Below the pieces are notes generated by a model that saw nothing but the letters and a program-made list of their open reading frames with translations, was not told the origin of the DNA and ran no database searches. Below, in pieces: positions 36,725 to 47,887 of a DNA stretch of 64,000 nucleotides. The DNA comes from Macrothele yani (lineage: Eukaryota > Arthropoda > Arachnida > Araneae > Macrothelidae), in contig CM077012.1 of the NCBI GenBank assembly GCA_039090855.1, forward strand, positions 142,076,541 through 142,140,540, in the 5' to 3' direction. The translations under genes and the position numbers were made by a program. Position 1 is the first letter of the stretch. Each line of letters begins with the position of its first letter.

Positions 36725-37010
36725 ACGCTTATCAATCAGTCATGTAAGTGATGTAAAGGCCAGGAAGTTTCAAGAAGCTTGGCTGAAAGAACTGAGGTGG
36801 CTGCACTATGATAAAACAACTGGCATAGGAAAATGTTATGTCCGTGCAATGTTTCCAGCAATATCGGACAAAAATTCCAAAGTAGTGACAGGCATTACTG
36901 GTCCATTCAAACTAGAAACCTTCAAGAAACATGGTTAATCGTTTGAACATGGAAAATGCATGGTAGCATACAATGTACAAATGTGCCCAAAAGCAACATG
37001 GCTTGCTGTA
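36725..37010 (+). pseudogene. hAT transposase N-terminal fragment
   Basis: The plus-strand reading gives VSDVKARKFQEAWLKELRWL, then HYDKTTGIGKCYVRAMFP, and TGPFKLETFKKHG followed by a stop and SFEHGKCMVAYNVQ. The pattern 'KFQ..WL....WL.Y' followed by a Cys region and 'FK..TFK.H..S..H' matches the TTF/BED-like finger at the front of hAT transposases of the ZNF862-like kind. The key Cys and His residues are partly lost and the frame is closed by a stop. Confidence 0.65.
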
Positions 37011-37162
37011 TAAGAAGAAAAGAAAAAATTGATGGAAAACCGTTTTAACTTCTGAAGATTTGTTTTAATATTACAATGTTAAAAACAACAAACCTTTCAG
37101 TGGCATGAAAGAACTTTTACTACTAGCTGATAAATTAGGAGTTGAAGTTAGAAATGAATAGA

Positions 37163-38187
37163 TTGGGTTGTCGGAAAAGTCATGACGTATTTTAGCCATG
37201 TTTTTCAAAGGTCATTTATTGATAGAAAGAACAAAGATCAATCAATGATATAATGCCCATTTTGTTTGATAACATTTTGCCATCTTTCAGTGAGCTGCAG
37301 AATGCCTCATTCATAGAAGAACCTGTCTTTCGTGGCAAAAACTGTACAAGGTGCTGATTTACAGCCTCATCTGAATTGAACGTTATACTACGCAAAGACT
37401 GTTGAAGAGAGCGCAACAAGTGGAAGTCTGACGGCGCAAGGTCGGGTGAGTATGCTGGGTGTGGCAACACATCCCACCCAAGCTCCAATAATTTTTGGCT
37501 GGTGATCAAACTTGTGTGTGGTCTTGCATTATCGTGATGGAACACAACACCTTTACGATGAACAAGCTCTGGACGTTTCTGGATGATGGATTCGTTCAAA
37601 CTGTCCAATTGCCGATAGTACACATTCAAATTGATTTTTTTGCTTCTGTGGTAGGAGCTCGAAAAACAAGACACCTTTAAAATCCCACCACACTGAGACC
37701 AGAACCTTCCACTGATGAATGTCTGCTTTGGATGTCGTTTGAGGCAAAGCAGCACGTCAGGATCAAGACCGTTTGCACAGCACATTGTTGTACGCAATCC
37801 ACTTTTCGTCACCAGTCGCTTCAAAAAGGATCGTTTTCCTCACGTTTAATGAGCATATCACAGATGTTTATACGTGCCATCAATTGAGCTTATTTGAGTT
37901 CATGAGGAACCCACACATCGAGCTTGCTTACGTATCCCTGCTTCTTCAGGTGGTCGTGAAAGCTTGAATGATGGATGTGCAATGTGTCTGCAATCTCTTG
38001 TGTCATGTAACATGGGTTTGACTATCAATACCTTGATTTGGTAGTCGTCAACCTCGGTGGGCCTCCCTGACCGAAGAGCATCCTTGAGGTCAAACTCGCC
38101 AGCACGGAATTTTGCGAACCACCGCTGGCACCGACGTTCTTGTAGAGCATTATCACCTTACACTTTACGCAACTTTTCACAAGCTTG
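37163..38187 (-). mobile_element. mariner, 5'-truncated, nested in the hAT element
   Basis: The right terminal repeat (TTGGGTTGTCGGAAAAGTC) is at 37163. Homology to the 4642-5912 mariner runs to about 38187, where it stops abruptly just inside the transposase N-terminus, so the other terminal repeat is lost. The 202-aa ORF at 37216-37824 covers the C-terminal two-thirds, with GVVFHHDNARPHTS and HPAYSPDLAPSDFH. Both late catalytic Asp residues are intact here, unlike the sister copy. The N-terminal HTH part survives in other frames to 38187. Confidence 0.9.
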
Positions 38188-38479
38188 AAGTTTCTTGGAC
38201 TGTCTGCAAGCATTCACAGGTGTACAAAGGTATTAGACACATTTTCGTGTCCAACAGGAAATAACTTAGAAAATTTTGGGAAGGAGGACATTACAACACT
38301 GGATAAACACTTCCATAATCAGCTTGGATCTGACGAATCTCTTTAAACCACACTACTCAGTCTGCTAGGTGAGTGGTATGAATTTAGGGTTATCAGGCAA
38401 GGAATTAAATTTTACAAGCTGCTAGGAAAAGTTCTGACCCACAAGGAGAGATTTCTGGTATTTTCCAAAGCTGATGGCC

Positions 38480-38615
38480 ATAGTCGCTGTGCTGCCAGTT
38501 TCAACAGTGTGCTGCGAACGAGGGTTCAGTTCGACGAATTTAATAAAAAACAAATTCAGATCAAATATGAAAATTGACAGTTTGCGTAACCTAATGATCA
38601 CAGCATGAATGGACC
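38480..38615 (+). pseudogene. hAT C-terminal dimerisation domain fragment
   Basis: The plus strand reads AVLPVSTVCCERGFSSTNLI, then KNKFRSNMKIDSLRNLMITA and a stop. The 'LPVSTA.CERGFS..N.IK...R..M..D.L..LM' signature is the hAT family dimerisation region. The catalytic core between the N-terminal fragment and this one is largely missing; part of that interval is the inserted mariner. Confidence 0.85.
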
Positions 38616-39359
38616 AGCACTGGATAAATTTGATGCATCAGCTTCAGTGGACCACTAGTTTATGTTTAGATTTTTATCAAAACTATAGAACCCTGAGATT
38701 TATAGACCAAATTCGAATTTCATTTAGCAGTAAGTAGTTTGGGTAATAGGCAGTGCTCAATACACTTATATTATTACTCTTTGTTCCAATATCATCACCA
38801 TGCATTACATTTGTGCAAGATACTTTGATATCTGCTTTCATTGTACCTGGCTCCTAAATTTTGGAGCTTATTTTTCCAGCCCTGGGGTAGTTAGAAGTAA
38901 TCTTCTTATGATTTGAATTTCAGTCCCACTGAAGTACAGCATAACTGAATGTGACATTATGGATGTTACAAACCACCGAGTTTTCAAAAATCCTTGAAAT
39001 GTACAGGGGGTTCTGAAAGTTCGATTATAATGGGAATGACTAAAAGTATTGCGAACTCAAAAGTTGCAAATCCAAATTGACTGTAGGAGAAAAATCCAGG
39101 GTATAAAGAAATAGTAACTTTTGCAGTGCTTAATGAAAAGCAAGAAATCAGTTGATCTAAAATCACATTTTGTGATAAACACAGAACTTAGTCCTGCACT
39201 ATTTCCCAAGTGAAAAGCAGCTGTTCATGTGGTTTGTAATCTTATACCCATCAAATCACTAATACCTTACACTGGCATGAATCAAAATATATCTGTATTT
39301 TTCTAAGAACACCCATTAACATTTTTCTCACAAATGCTTTTACTTATATGATACATAGC

Positions 39360-40276
39360 TTGTCCCAAAACAACTGAGAATGTTTTTATAAAAAATGTGC
39401 CATACATGTGCATTCGACCTTGGCACGGGTCTCGGAAAAACTGTAGTCATTGTAGTAACCATAGCAAACAACCACACCTGTTTATCACGTATGCATCATC
39501 GGTAGTGTACAGTTTATTAAGCATTGTTTCATGAACCCCTAACGTGTTTTCACGCTGCAATTTTCAGCAAAAAGTGGATATGAAAGATGAACAAAGATGC
39601 ACAAAAAGACTGCCTTGCATAAGAGGCTTATAAAGATGTCTAGGAAAATCAATTTACAGATGGTATAAAGGATTTACAGATGGTCGTGAGTTGGCAGCTT
39701 TAATTGCGCATGGAGAAAGACCTTCAATGAATGTTACAGAGGTAAACATCAATACAATAGGTGTTGTTATACAGGAAGATACACCTATCAATTAGATATA
39801 TTGAAGATATGGTTCACATTTCAAAGTCAATTCACATAATTTTAACCGAGCATTTGGGCATGAAACTAGTTTGTTCAACTTGGGTCTCCTATTTCTTTTC
39901 ATGTGTGATCCAATGTAAGGCTGTGCATGGCCAGTTCTGTTGTTTATTTGGAGAAAATGAATTAATATTAAGCTGATGCCCCAACCTACATATAGGTCCA
40001 GACTTGTCACAATGTGACTTCTGGTTGCTCCCCACTTTAAAAAAGATTATGTGGACAGCAGTTTGAGACCGATCAATAATTTATTACAGCTGCGTAGGTG
40101 TGGTTCAATAGCATTTCAGAAGATTTCCAAAAGATATTCAAAAAGTGGGAGGTATGTTGGGACACCTGTATTCAATGCAATGGACAATATTTCGAAAAAG
40201 ATTAACCACTTCCTTGATAATTAAGGTCCACATATTTTTTAATAAAAAACATTCTCTGTTGTTTTGGGACAACCCT
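39360..40276 (+). mobile_element. mariner, internally deleted, with inverted ends
   Basis: The terminal repeats read TTGTCCCAAAACAACTGAGAAT at the left and the near-exact inverse at the right ('gttgttttgggacaac', ending near 40276). The plus-strand reading shows SIYRWYKGFTDGRELAALI, GERPSMNVTEVNI, then SIHIILTEHLGMKLVCSTWV (HTH region), and after a deletion QPTYRSR, FWLLPTLKKIMW and KSGRYVGTPVFNAM (C-terminus). The catalytic core is lost. At about 917 bp it is shorter than full mariners. Confidence 0.8.
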
Positions 40277-40481
40277 TGTACACATGGTGAATGTATGTGC
40301 TTTCACAAACCTTTAGGTTTGCACTATGTACCCATTCACATGCAGGCTAATGCTTTCTTTTACATCACAGATATTCTAACAAAAAGTTACAGCTATTTAC
40401 ACATGTTCCCTCCCTCTAAATAATCAGGTACCTTTACCACTTTACTTGTACTAGTTGAACACTGTAATGGATTTTATACAA

Positions 40482-40540
40482 GGTTGGTTGGTTGATTTTT
40501 TATGGCGCAAGGGCCACGTTTGGCCAAAGAGCGTCGGATT
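40482..40540. repeat. Short dispersed-repeat-like motif
   Basis: 'ggttggttgattttttatgg' followed by 'cgcaagggccacgtttggcc' and 'aaagagcg'. It looks like the end of a short interspersed repeat, with a partly similar T-rich 'gattggaggtttaacgac' start at about 55799. Assignment is tentative. Confidence 0.35.
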
Positions 40541-41386
40541 TTATACAAGAGTATACAGTAGTTCATTGCTTGTGAGTAATCCAATTATATAACCTGTACT
40601 TGTTTCATTCATTTGTTTGTCTGTCTGTGCATGTTTACATGTAAAATATTTAGCAGCTCACTTAAATCATTTGTTTGGCATTGAGGCACACAAATCAGAA
40701 TTCATTTCCACAGCCATCTAAACTATTATTTAATGCCTGAACACTGGCATATGCAAAATGTCAGTGCTCTTTAGGTAACCACCATGAGAACATTCTACAT
40801 CACAAGAGAAAATTTATTTCATTACTTACTGCTCTGGAATGTGTAGAAACTTACTTCCAAGAATTCCTGGTATACAAAGAATATTTCAGTACCATATTAG
40901 TACTGTTATACCTCAAAATATTAGTATTCAATTATGCTTATCATCAAATATAGCATAGATGTAGGACTATCTTTTCAGGAGAAACTAATGAATTATATTT
41001 TTACAGCCACAAGTGAAGGAAAACAGTATAGATATATACACAAAACTGTTCTACATTACCAAAACAATATGAACAGCATAAAAAGCTGCAAGGTCAATTC
41101 AATGAGTCAATACCACCCCATCAAATAAGGAAACATGTCAAATATGAACTGCCTTGTCACTAAATAATAATGACTTCCTCCCCTGGGAAAAGAAAACTTT
41201 TCTGGAGCTGTGCTTTAAAATGACATCACATATTTTTAATTTTAGTTATCAGAAAAGCTGCACTTATGTTCACCAACACAAATGTAATGCCATTGAAGCT
41301 AACAAACCACCTCAGTATTACTGGACACAAGTATTTGTAGTATTGCAGTGACAAGTGAGGGCATTAAATCAAAAATACACACTTAC

Positions 41387-41590
41387 TGGAAGCACTAATC
41401 CATGTAAAGTGATTTCACCAGTCATGGCTACATCTGATCGGACAATACGCCCTGTAAAGAGGGACACAAGAACCACAACTATAGTGACACCTGCTGAAGG
41501 ACCATCTTTGCCAACAGCCCCTGCTGGGAAATGTATGTGGACATCAGTACCATCCATGAGATCTGTACCATTTTGGACCACAATTCCATA
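41387..41590 (-). CDS. LONP2: LONP2-like Lon protease exon (catalytic Ser segment)
   Basis: This 204-nt exon encodes 68 residues: [20 protein letters not shown], then [20 protein letters not shown], and [20 protein letters not shown] up to LVLP. KDGPSAG carries the nucleophilic serine of the Lon Ser-Lys protease dyad, and the TGEITL stretch is a Lon hallmark. The acceptor is a long T tract ending CAG before TAT; the donor is CCA followed by GTAAGT. Both ends are phase 0 and join 57860-58072 upstream and 9785-9895 downstream. [10 protein letters not shown] and [19 protein letters not shown] favour the peroxisomal (LONP2) over the mitochondrial form. Confidence 0.96.
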
Positions 41591-42683
41591 CTGAAAAAAA
41601 AAAAAAGTAAACATTTTAAACAATAAACAACAAAGTTGTTAAAAATATACACTAAAGGAAGTGGAAACCACAGCAGTACAAATTAGTAGTCTGATTTTGA
41701 TCAAAGTTTGTGTGACTGTTTTTTAGGTCTGGTATATTTTAACCATGTACCAGATACATATCTTTGATTGGAAACAGAACTGGTGATCTAGCAAGCCATG
41801 AGAGTACATACATGTGTTAAGAGACAATCTAGTAGTGTTAGCAGTTTGGAAACTAAAATTATCCTGTTGGAACATTGCCTTATTAATATTTACCAAAATG
41901 GGATGACTGGATGTGTGACAAACATACAATTTGTGACTGATACAACATGTAATAATATTTCTACACAAAAACAAAAGTTGATGCATAATTACTAATGTTC
42001 TGAATATTGGTGTGTGCATCACTTACGTGGTACTATATAGGAAAATTAATTTTTTGGGTGGAAATGTATCAGTGTGTCTTAGGCTGGTCATTTGAGTGAC
42101 TCAGCTATTGACAGGTTAAAAGAGTAGAATTAAGGCATGTGTATATGCATATGATATGCATTAAACATGAATCATTATGTTAAAAAAAATAGGAATCACT
42201 ACAGCCTTCTTCAAAACACTTAAAATCACTATGGTGGAAGTGACAAAGTAACTCTGTTAAAAATCTCCCCAATAGACAACAGATTGAGATATACTATATA
42301 TACTCTCATATAAGCCAAAAGTTTTTGGAAGACATCCTGCTTTTAAAGTGGGGGTCTGCTTATATGCAGGTCAGTAAAAAATAGGGCTGGACTTCAGAGA
42401 TATTGGGTGAATTCTCCTGTGAAATTTGCTGGATGGTTTGTTTCATTTTAGAGTGGCTCTTTGAGATAATTTTCTGACTTGTCAGTTATGTCCTTAACTG
42501 TACCTCCACTTGGAGGGAGGGGCACCGTTATGGATAATAACTGGTATGTATGATTAATCTGCTTCAAGACATCATGGAGAAAAGGCACTCTTATCAGCCA
42601 ATGGCGTACATGCAAGGCAAAAGGAGACTTATTTCACACCAAAGAAAATTATTACAGAGAATTTTCACATTGCATCAGTATTT

Positions 42684-43625
42684 AAGCACACCAGACAAAA
42701 AAATTAGTCACCCCTGCCAGAACATACCTAAAAACGGGTGACGGCGCCTCTTGCCTTGATAACAGCCTGAATCCGGTGTGGTAGAGACTCCACGAGGTTG
42801 TGGATGTATTGAACATCAATTTGAAGCCACACATGCATCAATTTGTCCCGAAGTTTCGCCAGAGTATGTGGGTGTCTATTCAAACGCTTCACCTTCTGTT
42901 TCAAATAATCCCACAGATTTTCAATAAGATTTAAATCTGGGGATTTGGCTTGCCAGTCGAGGTGAGACAGTGTTGCTGATCGTTCATCGTGCCACTCACA
43001 GTTTTAGCCCTGTGCACATGGCAATTGTCTTGGAAGACAGGAGTGGCAACGTGATGCTGCTCCTGGAGATGTAGAGCAAAGGGCAACACTTCATTCAGAA
43101 TATGGAGATATGCATGCTGGTTCAAATTAGTCACTGCAACGAGAAGGCCCATTTCATGGTACAAAAAACATCCACAAAACATTACAGAACCCCTCCAGCT
43201 TTGGTACAATCTGGATTAAAGGCTTCATTGAGCCTGTGATGCATTTGTCGCCTCCTATCATGAGAGTACAAACAAAAACAAGACTCTTCAGACCAAATAA
43301 CTCATTTCCAATCCTCCACAGTAAAGTTTTCGTGCATCTGAACCCATTGATAATGTGAGACTTCATGACTTGCTGTTAAAAGAGGCCTCTTCCATGATAG
43401 TCTGCTCCAGATGTCCATCACATGCAGTTCTCGTCACAATGTCCTTTTGGAAATTGGGTGGAGTGGACTATCATTGACTGACTGGAGTAATTGTTGCCTA
43501 GTTTTAAACCGATTTGCAGTTACTAGGCATGAAAAACATGGCAATGGTCCCTGTTGGCGAGAATCATTTTCCGGCCACAGTTATGATGTTGCCGAATTTC
43601 AGTTGTCTGCGAACTACACCTGTGT
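42684..43625 (-). mobile_element. Tc1-like transposon remnant, minus strand
   Basis: One terminal-repeat-like end lies at 42684 ('cacaccagacaaaaaaatta'). The minus strand has HENFTVEDWKRVIWSEESCF (near 43290), FQDNCHVHRAKTV (ORF 42931-43209) and SPDLNLIENLWDYLKQKVKR followed by LAKLRDKLMHVWLQIDVQYI (near 42735-42950). The first catalytic Asp reads Glu (WSEES). The N-terminal region is scrambled near 43500-43625, where an RTE-like LINE adjoins, so the other end is missing. Confidence 0.78.
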
Positions 43626-43655
43626 GTGTGGTGCATTGCGTGTGTGGTGTGCGTT

Positions 43656-43728
43656 ATTAATCTTTATCCCTTTGTTTTCCCAGTCTTTCAATCATTGAAC
43701 TGGGAAAACAAAGGGATAAAGATTAATG
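43656..43728. repeat. 29-bp perfect inverted repeat at the 5' end of an RTE-like fragment
   Basis: 'attaatctttatccctttgt' then 'tttcccagt' is followed after 15 bases by its exact inverse. The right arm is coding sequence of the LINE (NWENKGIKIN), so the left arm is an inverted duplicate of the element's own start, as expected from 5' inversion during LINE insertion. Confidence 0.92.
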
Positions 43729-44385
43729 GAGATTACTTAACTAGCCTTCATCTCGCTGATGACGTAGTCATCTTTGCAACTACTACCCCTTCAGAGCTGC
43801 AGAGTATGATCCAAGAACTTGCTGACAAGAGTAAAAAAGTGGGATTAAAAATGAACTTTCAGAAGATGAAAGTGATGTACAATGCTTTTACAAGAAACTA
43901 AGATTTAGCGATTGATGGAGAAAAGCTTGAGACAACTGATTCCTACATTTATCTTGGGCAGCAGATATCTAGTGAAGGTCACATTGATGAAGAAATTAAT
44001 CTGTGTATAAAACTTGGAGAGACTTTGGAAAAAACAGTACAATTTTTAAGAGCAGTATGCCATTATGTCTCAAAAGAAAAGTGTTTAATCAATGCATTCT
44101 GCCAGTGCTTACATATGGAGCAGAGACATGGACCTTAACTAAAAAAAAACCATACAAAGACTGCAGACAACTCAAAGCAGCATAGAGAGATGCATGCTTG
44201 GTGTAACCAGGAAAGATAAGAAGAGGAACTTGTGGATAAGGAAAATGACAGGAGTAGACAGCATCATGACCAGAGTGAAATCACTGAAATGGCAATGGGC
44301 CGGACATGTTGCCAGAAGAACGGACCCACTGATTGACAACCGAAATTTTAGACTGGATTCTATTGAAGGTGAATAAACTTTGTTT
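43700..44385 (+). mobile_element. RTE-like LINE, 3' fragment
   Basis: The plus strand reads NWENKGIKINGDYLTSLHLA, then DDVVIFATTTPSELQSMIQE, with the RT catalytic (A)DD box (ORF 43626-43901). After a stop come TTDSYIYLGQQISSEGHI, LPVLTYGAETWTL (44003-44185), CMLGVTRKDKKRNLWIRKM and SLKWQWAGHVARRTDPL (44194-44376). The order 'YLG.....TYG.ETW....LG..RKDK..N.WI......W.W.GHVAR' is typical of the 3' half of RTE-like endonuclease-reverse transcriptases. The 5' part is absent and begins with an inverted duplication. Confidence 0.85.
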
Positions 44386-44391
44386 TCCTTT

Positions 44392-44436
44392 GCTATCACA
44401 GGTGTCCAATTACTTGTTGGTAGATAGTGTATATAC
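44392..44436. repeat. Tc1-type terminal-repeat-like end
   Basis: 'tatcacaggtgtccaattac' and 'ttgttggtagatagtgta' resembles the inverse of the Tc1 end at 63157 ('cactatactgacaaaagtca', then 'ctggacacc'). It may be a solitary end of a lost Tc1 copy. Confidence 0.4.
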
Positions 44437-44922
44437 CATATTACAATGTCATCCAAGTGTTCATTAAGTAGTGGTGGTGGTTGTGCAGGTGTTGGAAAAT
44501 GTGCCTCATAATCAATTTCACACAGAAGTTGGATATGATAAAACACAGAAGGGCAAGCACAACCACCATGTTGTTAATATAGGGCAGATCACTTTATGAA
44601 GTATTTGAAACAGTGCTGAGAAAGTAAAGAGTAGGTTCACTTTTATGTTTGAAAGAACCATATCACCAGACAAGGATAATGGGGGAAAATGATGGCTTGA
44701 AATTATGTGATACTTGATAGACTTTCTTAATTTTTGGAGGTTGCAAGACAAACACCACAATATTGTGTGTGCTGAGGCACAATGAATTTTTGTGATCTGA
44801 AAGATGACGACAGAAATACAAAAAGGTTTTACTCTAAGTCATGACCGGTCACTGGGTTACCCGGTTGAGTGGTAGGTTAAAAGCACCATTAATCAAATTT
44901 CTGGATAAAGTGCAAAAAAGTG

Positions 44923-44982
44923 TTGTGGTGCAGTCAGGTTCACTTGCGCACAAAGCGCAGGTGAACCTGACTGCACCACAAC
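44923..44982. repeat. Near-perfect inverted repeat (fold-back)
   Basis: 'gttgtggtgcagtcaggttc' plus 'act' is inverted 15 bases later as 'ggtgaacctgactgcacc' plus 'acaac'. A T tract follows. No terminator function is implied. Confidence 0.92.
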
Positions 44983-45099
44983 TTTTTTTTTTTTTTTTGA
45001 GTTATCAGCTCTTTTCAGAGTTTTGCACAGCTTTCCACAGCCAAGCTGCCCTGATGCAATGTTGTCACACCGGTCCTCTTACTCTACGTGAGTAAACTG

Positions 45100-47887
45100 A
45101 GTTTGGGACTTCACAGGGTGCCAAGGAGCACTTAGTCTGAAAGACAGCAACAGAGATGTCTGCTGAGCAGAGGAGGTCACCCCAAATCAACTGGGTCATC
45201 CTGGGTGCAGAGGGGGTCCCCACCATCAAACAATCTGGGCTATCCCAGGTGCAGAAAGGGTCTGCCCTCAAACCTCCTGGGCAATCCCAGAACTTTGTGG
45301 TAGTGACTCCTTTGGAGTTCAGTAACCCAGATAATTGGATTTGTGGCCTAGCTAGAGGTAATAACAGGTAATTACTCTAGCAAGATCAGCTTGGCAGTTG
45401 GTGTTAGGATTCGTGCAGTGATGCACAAGGTACAAGACACCTGGGCACGACATAATATCAGACTGGGCCAACTTGAGGGCAGGCTCAAGGGAAGGAATGA
45501 GCAGAAATGCCCAATCCCTGAATCCAGATCATGTATGCCTCAATGGCAAGGAATGGAGCACAAAGACATAAGGGCTAGTGCCCTTGTTCCTTTTGTGTGG
45601 CACAATCAGCCATGGGGATTGTGTAATCACAATCCCCATGGCTGATTGTGTAATCACGTGGATGGGGATCTCTCCAAGAAAGAGTTTGACGAAGGGACAC
45701 ATGAGCAGATTTCTGACCTCGAAAAAGGGAGCATCTCTCAGAGATTCTCCATTAGGGCAAAAGGCAGGAAGGTCCATTGGGTAGTAGATGGCCCAACCTG
45801 CCACCTGTAAAGCGCTGCTGAAGAAGAAACTGAATCTAGGATGGTCAGTTCTCCATCTCATAGATTATCTTAGGGAAATAAGATACTTTAGATGAAATGG
45901 CTTTGACCATTTCAAGACCAGGTGTACTAAAGTGGAAGACAGGTGCAGCAAGTGTGAAGCCACACCAAAGTGCAGCAACTGCACGACTGCTAACTCGAAA
46001 TACCATCTGAAGCTGGAAGTCAACCATTCTGGCTTCCATGAGACATCCTACCTAGTCTGATCAGGGTGTTAGAACAGTTTAAGAGCTGTGTTAACCATGG
46101 TTAACCTGGCTTAAGCAGAAATTGGAGTACTTCAACACCCACCATGCGAGAGATGCTTTCACACAGATTCTGAAAACAGTGGATGAAGTCGCTGCAAAGG
46201 TCTTGCTCATTGAAGAGCCCTACTATTTAAACAGAGTTTCAGTATTTTCTGAACTCCTTGAGGCAATATCACTCCGATAGTGAGAAGGTCCCTGGTGGCC
46301 ACAGTCTTCCTGGATCTAAAACTCTGCTTTGGATCTGGGATGTACACCTGACATGGTAGCCACAGGTACCAAAGGTGGTCAAGAGAAATTTTTGCTGATA
46401 AATGCATATAAGCCCACCTTCAGGTGCTCAATGAGATCTCTTGTTTATTGGAGGCTGACCAGCAACATGAGATAGTACTAGTTGGTGATTTTAATGTGAA
46501 GAGCTCCCTATGGGGCATTCAAGTGGAAGCCGATTTCTTAATTTCATCAGTACCTCAGAACTGGCGATCAGGAAAGATCCTGACATTTCAAGAAACATTG
46601 GGGGGTAGTCATGGATTGATTGTACTCTAACTTGCACCTCAAATCTCTGGGATTGGAAAGTTCTGGACAATGCGAGCTGCAGCGATCACCTTGCAACAGC
46701 TTTCACACTAGGATTGGAAAAAATAAGAGCACACCTAGAAGGAGGTTCTCAGCCCAGAACCTCAACTGGTTGGATCCAAAGATCTCAAAATTACTACGGA
46801 AACGAACGAGTGATGAACTCTAAGAGGTGGATAATTTTAGTAAACTTTTTAATCATCTCACCACACAGATAATTTTCATCTATGAGAGCTGTAGAAAAAG
46901 TGGGGGTGGGGCAAAACCCACATTTCCCTAGTGGTCGGAAAACCTGAGCCTCGGAGGAGGCAGGGCCAGATTTCGCAGGAGAAGAATGCAGAGAGAAAGT
47001 TTAACCCTCGACAGAGGCAACTCTTCAAAAGGGAATACAACCTTGCCCAAGTGGAATATAGAAAAGCTCTCATCACATTAAAGAGTGCTGCAGAGGGCTG
47101 TGTAAAACACAACCAGTAAGCAATCCCTTTTGGGTCCCCCTTGTCAGTTAAGGCAGAAAGTGGTACAACTACCACCAATGAGAAGATGGTAGAAGTTCCT
47201 TGAATCACCATTTCCCGACCTATCAGGAGGGAGATGATACGCTGAAACAAAGGGCAATCAGAGAAAGCTGCAAAGTCCCACTTGACACTGAGGATGATCC
47301 GCCCTTCATGGGGAAGGAGGTCATGGATGTGCTAAAAAGCTTGAATGTGGGCAAAGCCCCAGGAAAGCATGGGGGCTGGATCTTAGCATAGTGAAGGAAT
47401 CTTCACAGCCAATCTGGGGTACTTCCTCAGCTTGCTGAACAAGTGCCTAAAAAAAGGATGTTTTCCTTCTGGAAAACTGTGGTGCTAATTCTCTTAAAAA
47501 AAGAAGGCAAGAACAAAGCAGATCCCACAACGTACAGACCAATTTCCCTGCTCTCCACTTGGAATAAGGTGCTGGAGAAGTTGATAACCAACCAAGCTAT
47601 TCACTTCATCAGCAAAGGAAAGCTCCCCAGCAGCCAATTCGGATTTATCCCGGACATGTGTAAGTACCTCTCTGGTAAACCTTAAGCAGCATGTGAAAGA
47701 TAACAGGGAAAAAGAGTTGCACACCTGCCTCGTTTCTTCAGACATGTGTAGTGCATTCAACAGTGTCTGGTGGCGGTTAGTTCTGGACCGTCTTGAAAGG
47801 CTTGGGTGTCCAAGGAATATGTTCCTTTTAGCGAGCGATTTTCTCTCTAAGCGAAGGGTAGAGCTTGGAGTGGGCAGTAAATGTTTT
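45100..47887 (+). mobile_element. RNase H-bearing LINE, 5' part (gag, endonuclease, RT start)
   Basis: The plus strand carries ORF1-like and ORF2 pieces. Gag-like: RKVHWVVDGPTCHL (near 45770), then FDHFKTRCTKVEDRCSKC and EATPKCSNCTTA (45900-45990), a decayed CCHC-knuckle region. Endonuclease: EIVLVGDFNVKSSLWG (ORF 46424-46630). RT: VGKAPGKHG near 47355, TTYRPISLLSTWNKVLEKLI (47443-47685), SSQFGF, and LVSSDMCSAFNSVWWRLVLD (47693-47977). Many stops break it. At 47887 it is cut by a Penelope-like insertion and resumes at 51803. Confidence 0.85.
45600..45652. repeat. Near-perfect inverted repeat (fold-back)
   Basis: 'cacaatcagccatggggatt' plus 'gtg' and its inverse 'cacaatccccatggctgatt' plus 'gtg' are separated by only 'taat'. 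It interrupts the gag-like part of the LINE. Confidence 0.93.

Larger units (their letters stand above)
34190..38884 (+). mobile_element. hAT transposon with an 8-bp target duplication, interrupted by mariner
   Basis: The left end is CAGAGCTGAAAAATTACC; the right end is the imperfect inverse (CAGGGCTGGAAAAATAAG). A perfect 8-bp direct duplication, GGGTAGTT, flanks the element at 34182-34189 and 38885-38892, the hallmark of hAT insertion. Length is 4695 bp, including a nested mariner fragment (37163-38187). The plus strand carries an N-terminal zinc-finger-type segment and a C-terminal hAT dimerisation segment, so the original gene read left to right. The noncoding left third is shared, inverted, with 26031-30016. 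Confidence 0.92.
9896..41386 (-). other. Lon gene intron of about 31 kb, filled with transposable elements
   Basis: The GT donor (GTAAGT, minus strand, from 41386) and AG acceptor (9897-9896) bound this intron. It holds most of the mobile elements in the window. Stretches between the listed elements, such as 17271-18628, 21360-22560, 24790-25490 and 40282-41386, contain only A/T-rich sequence and short low-complexity tracts; no host gene was recognised in them. Confidence 0.8.

Noticed and set aside
41369..41623. Treating the 84-aa ORF around the Lon Ser exon as a small gene or bacterial contamination
   Set aside because: Its ends run into a T-rich acceptor and a GTAAGT donor, and it joins in frame with three other exons, so it is a spliced host exon.
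44923..44995. Rho-independent-style terminator (hairpin plus T run)
   Set aside because: The shape fits, but such terminators are bacterial; here it is one of several inverted duplications.
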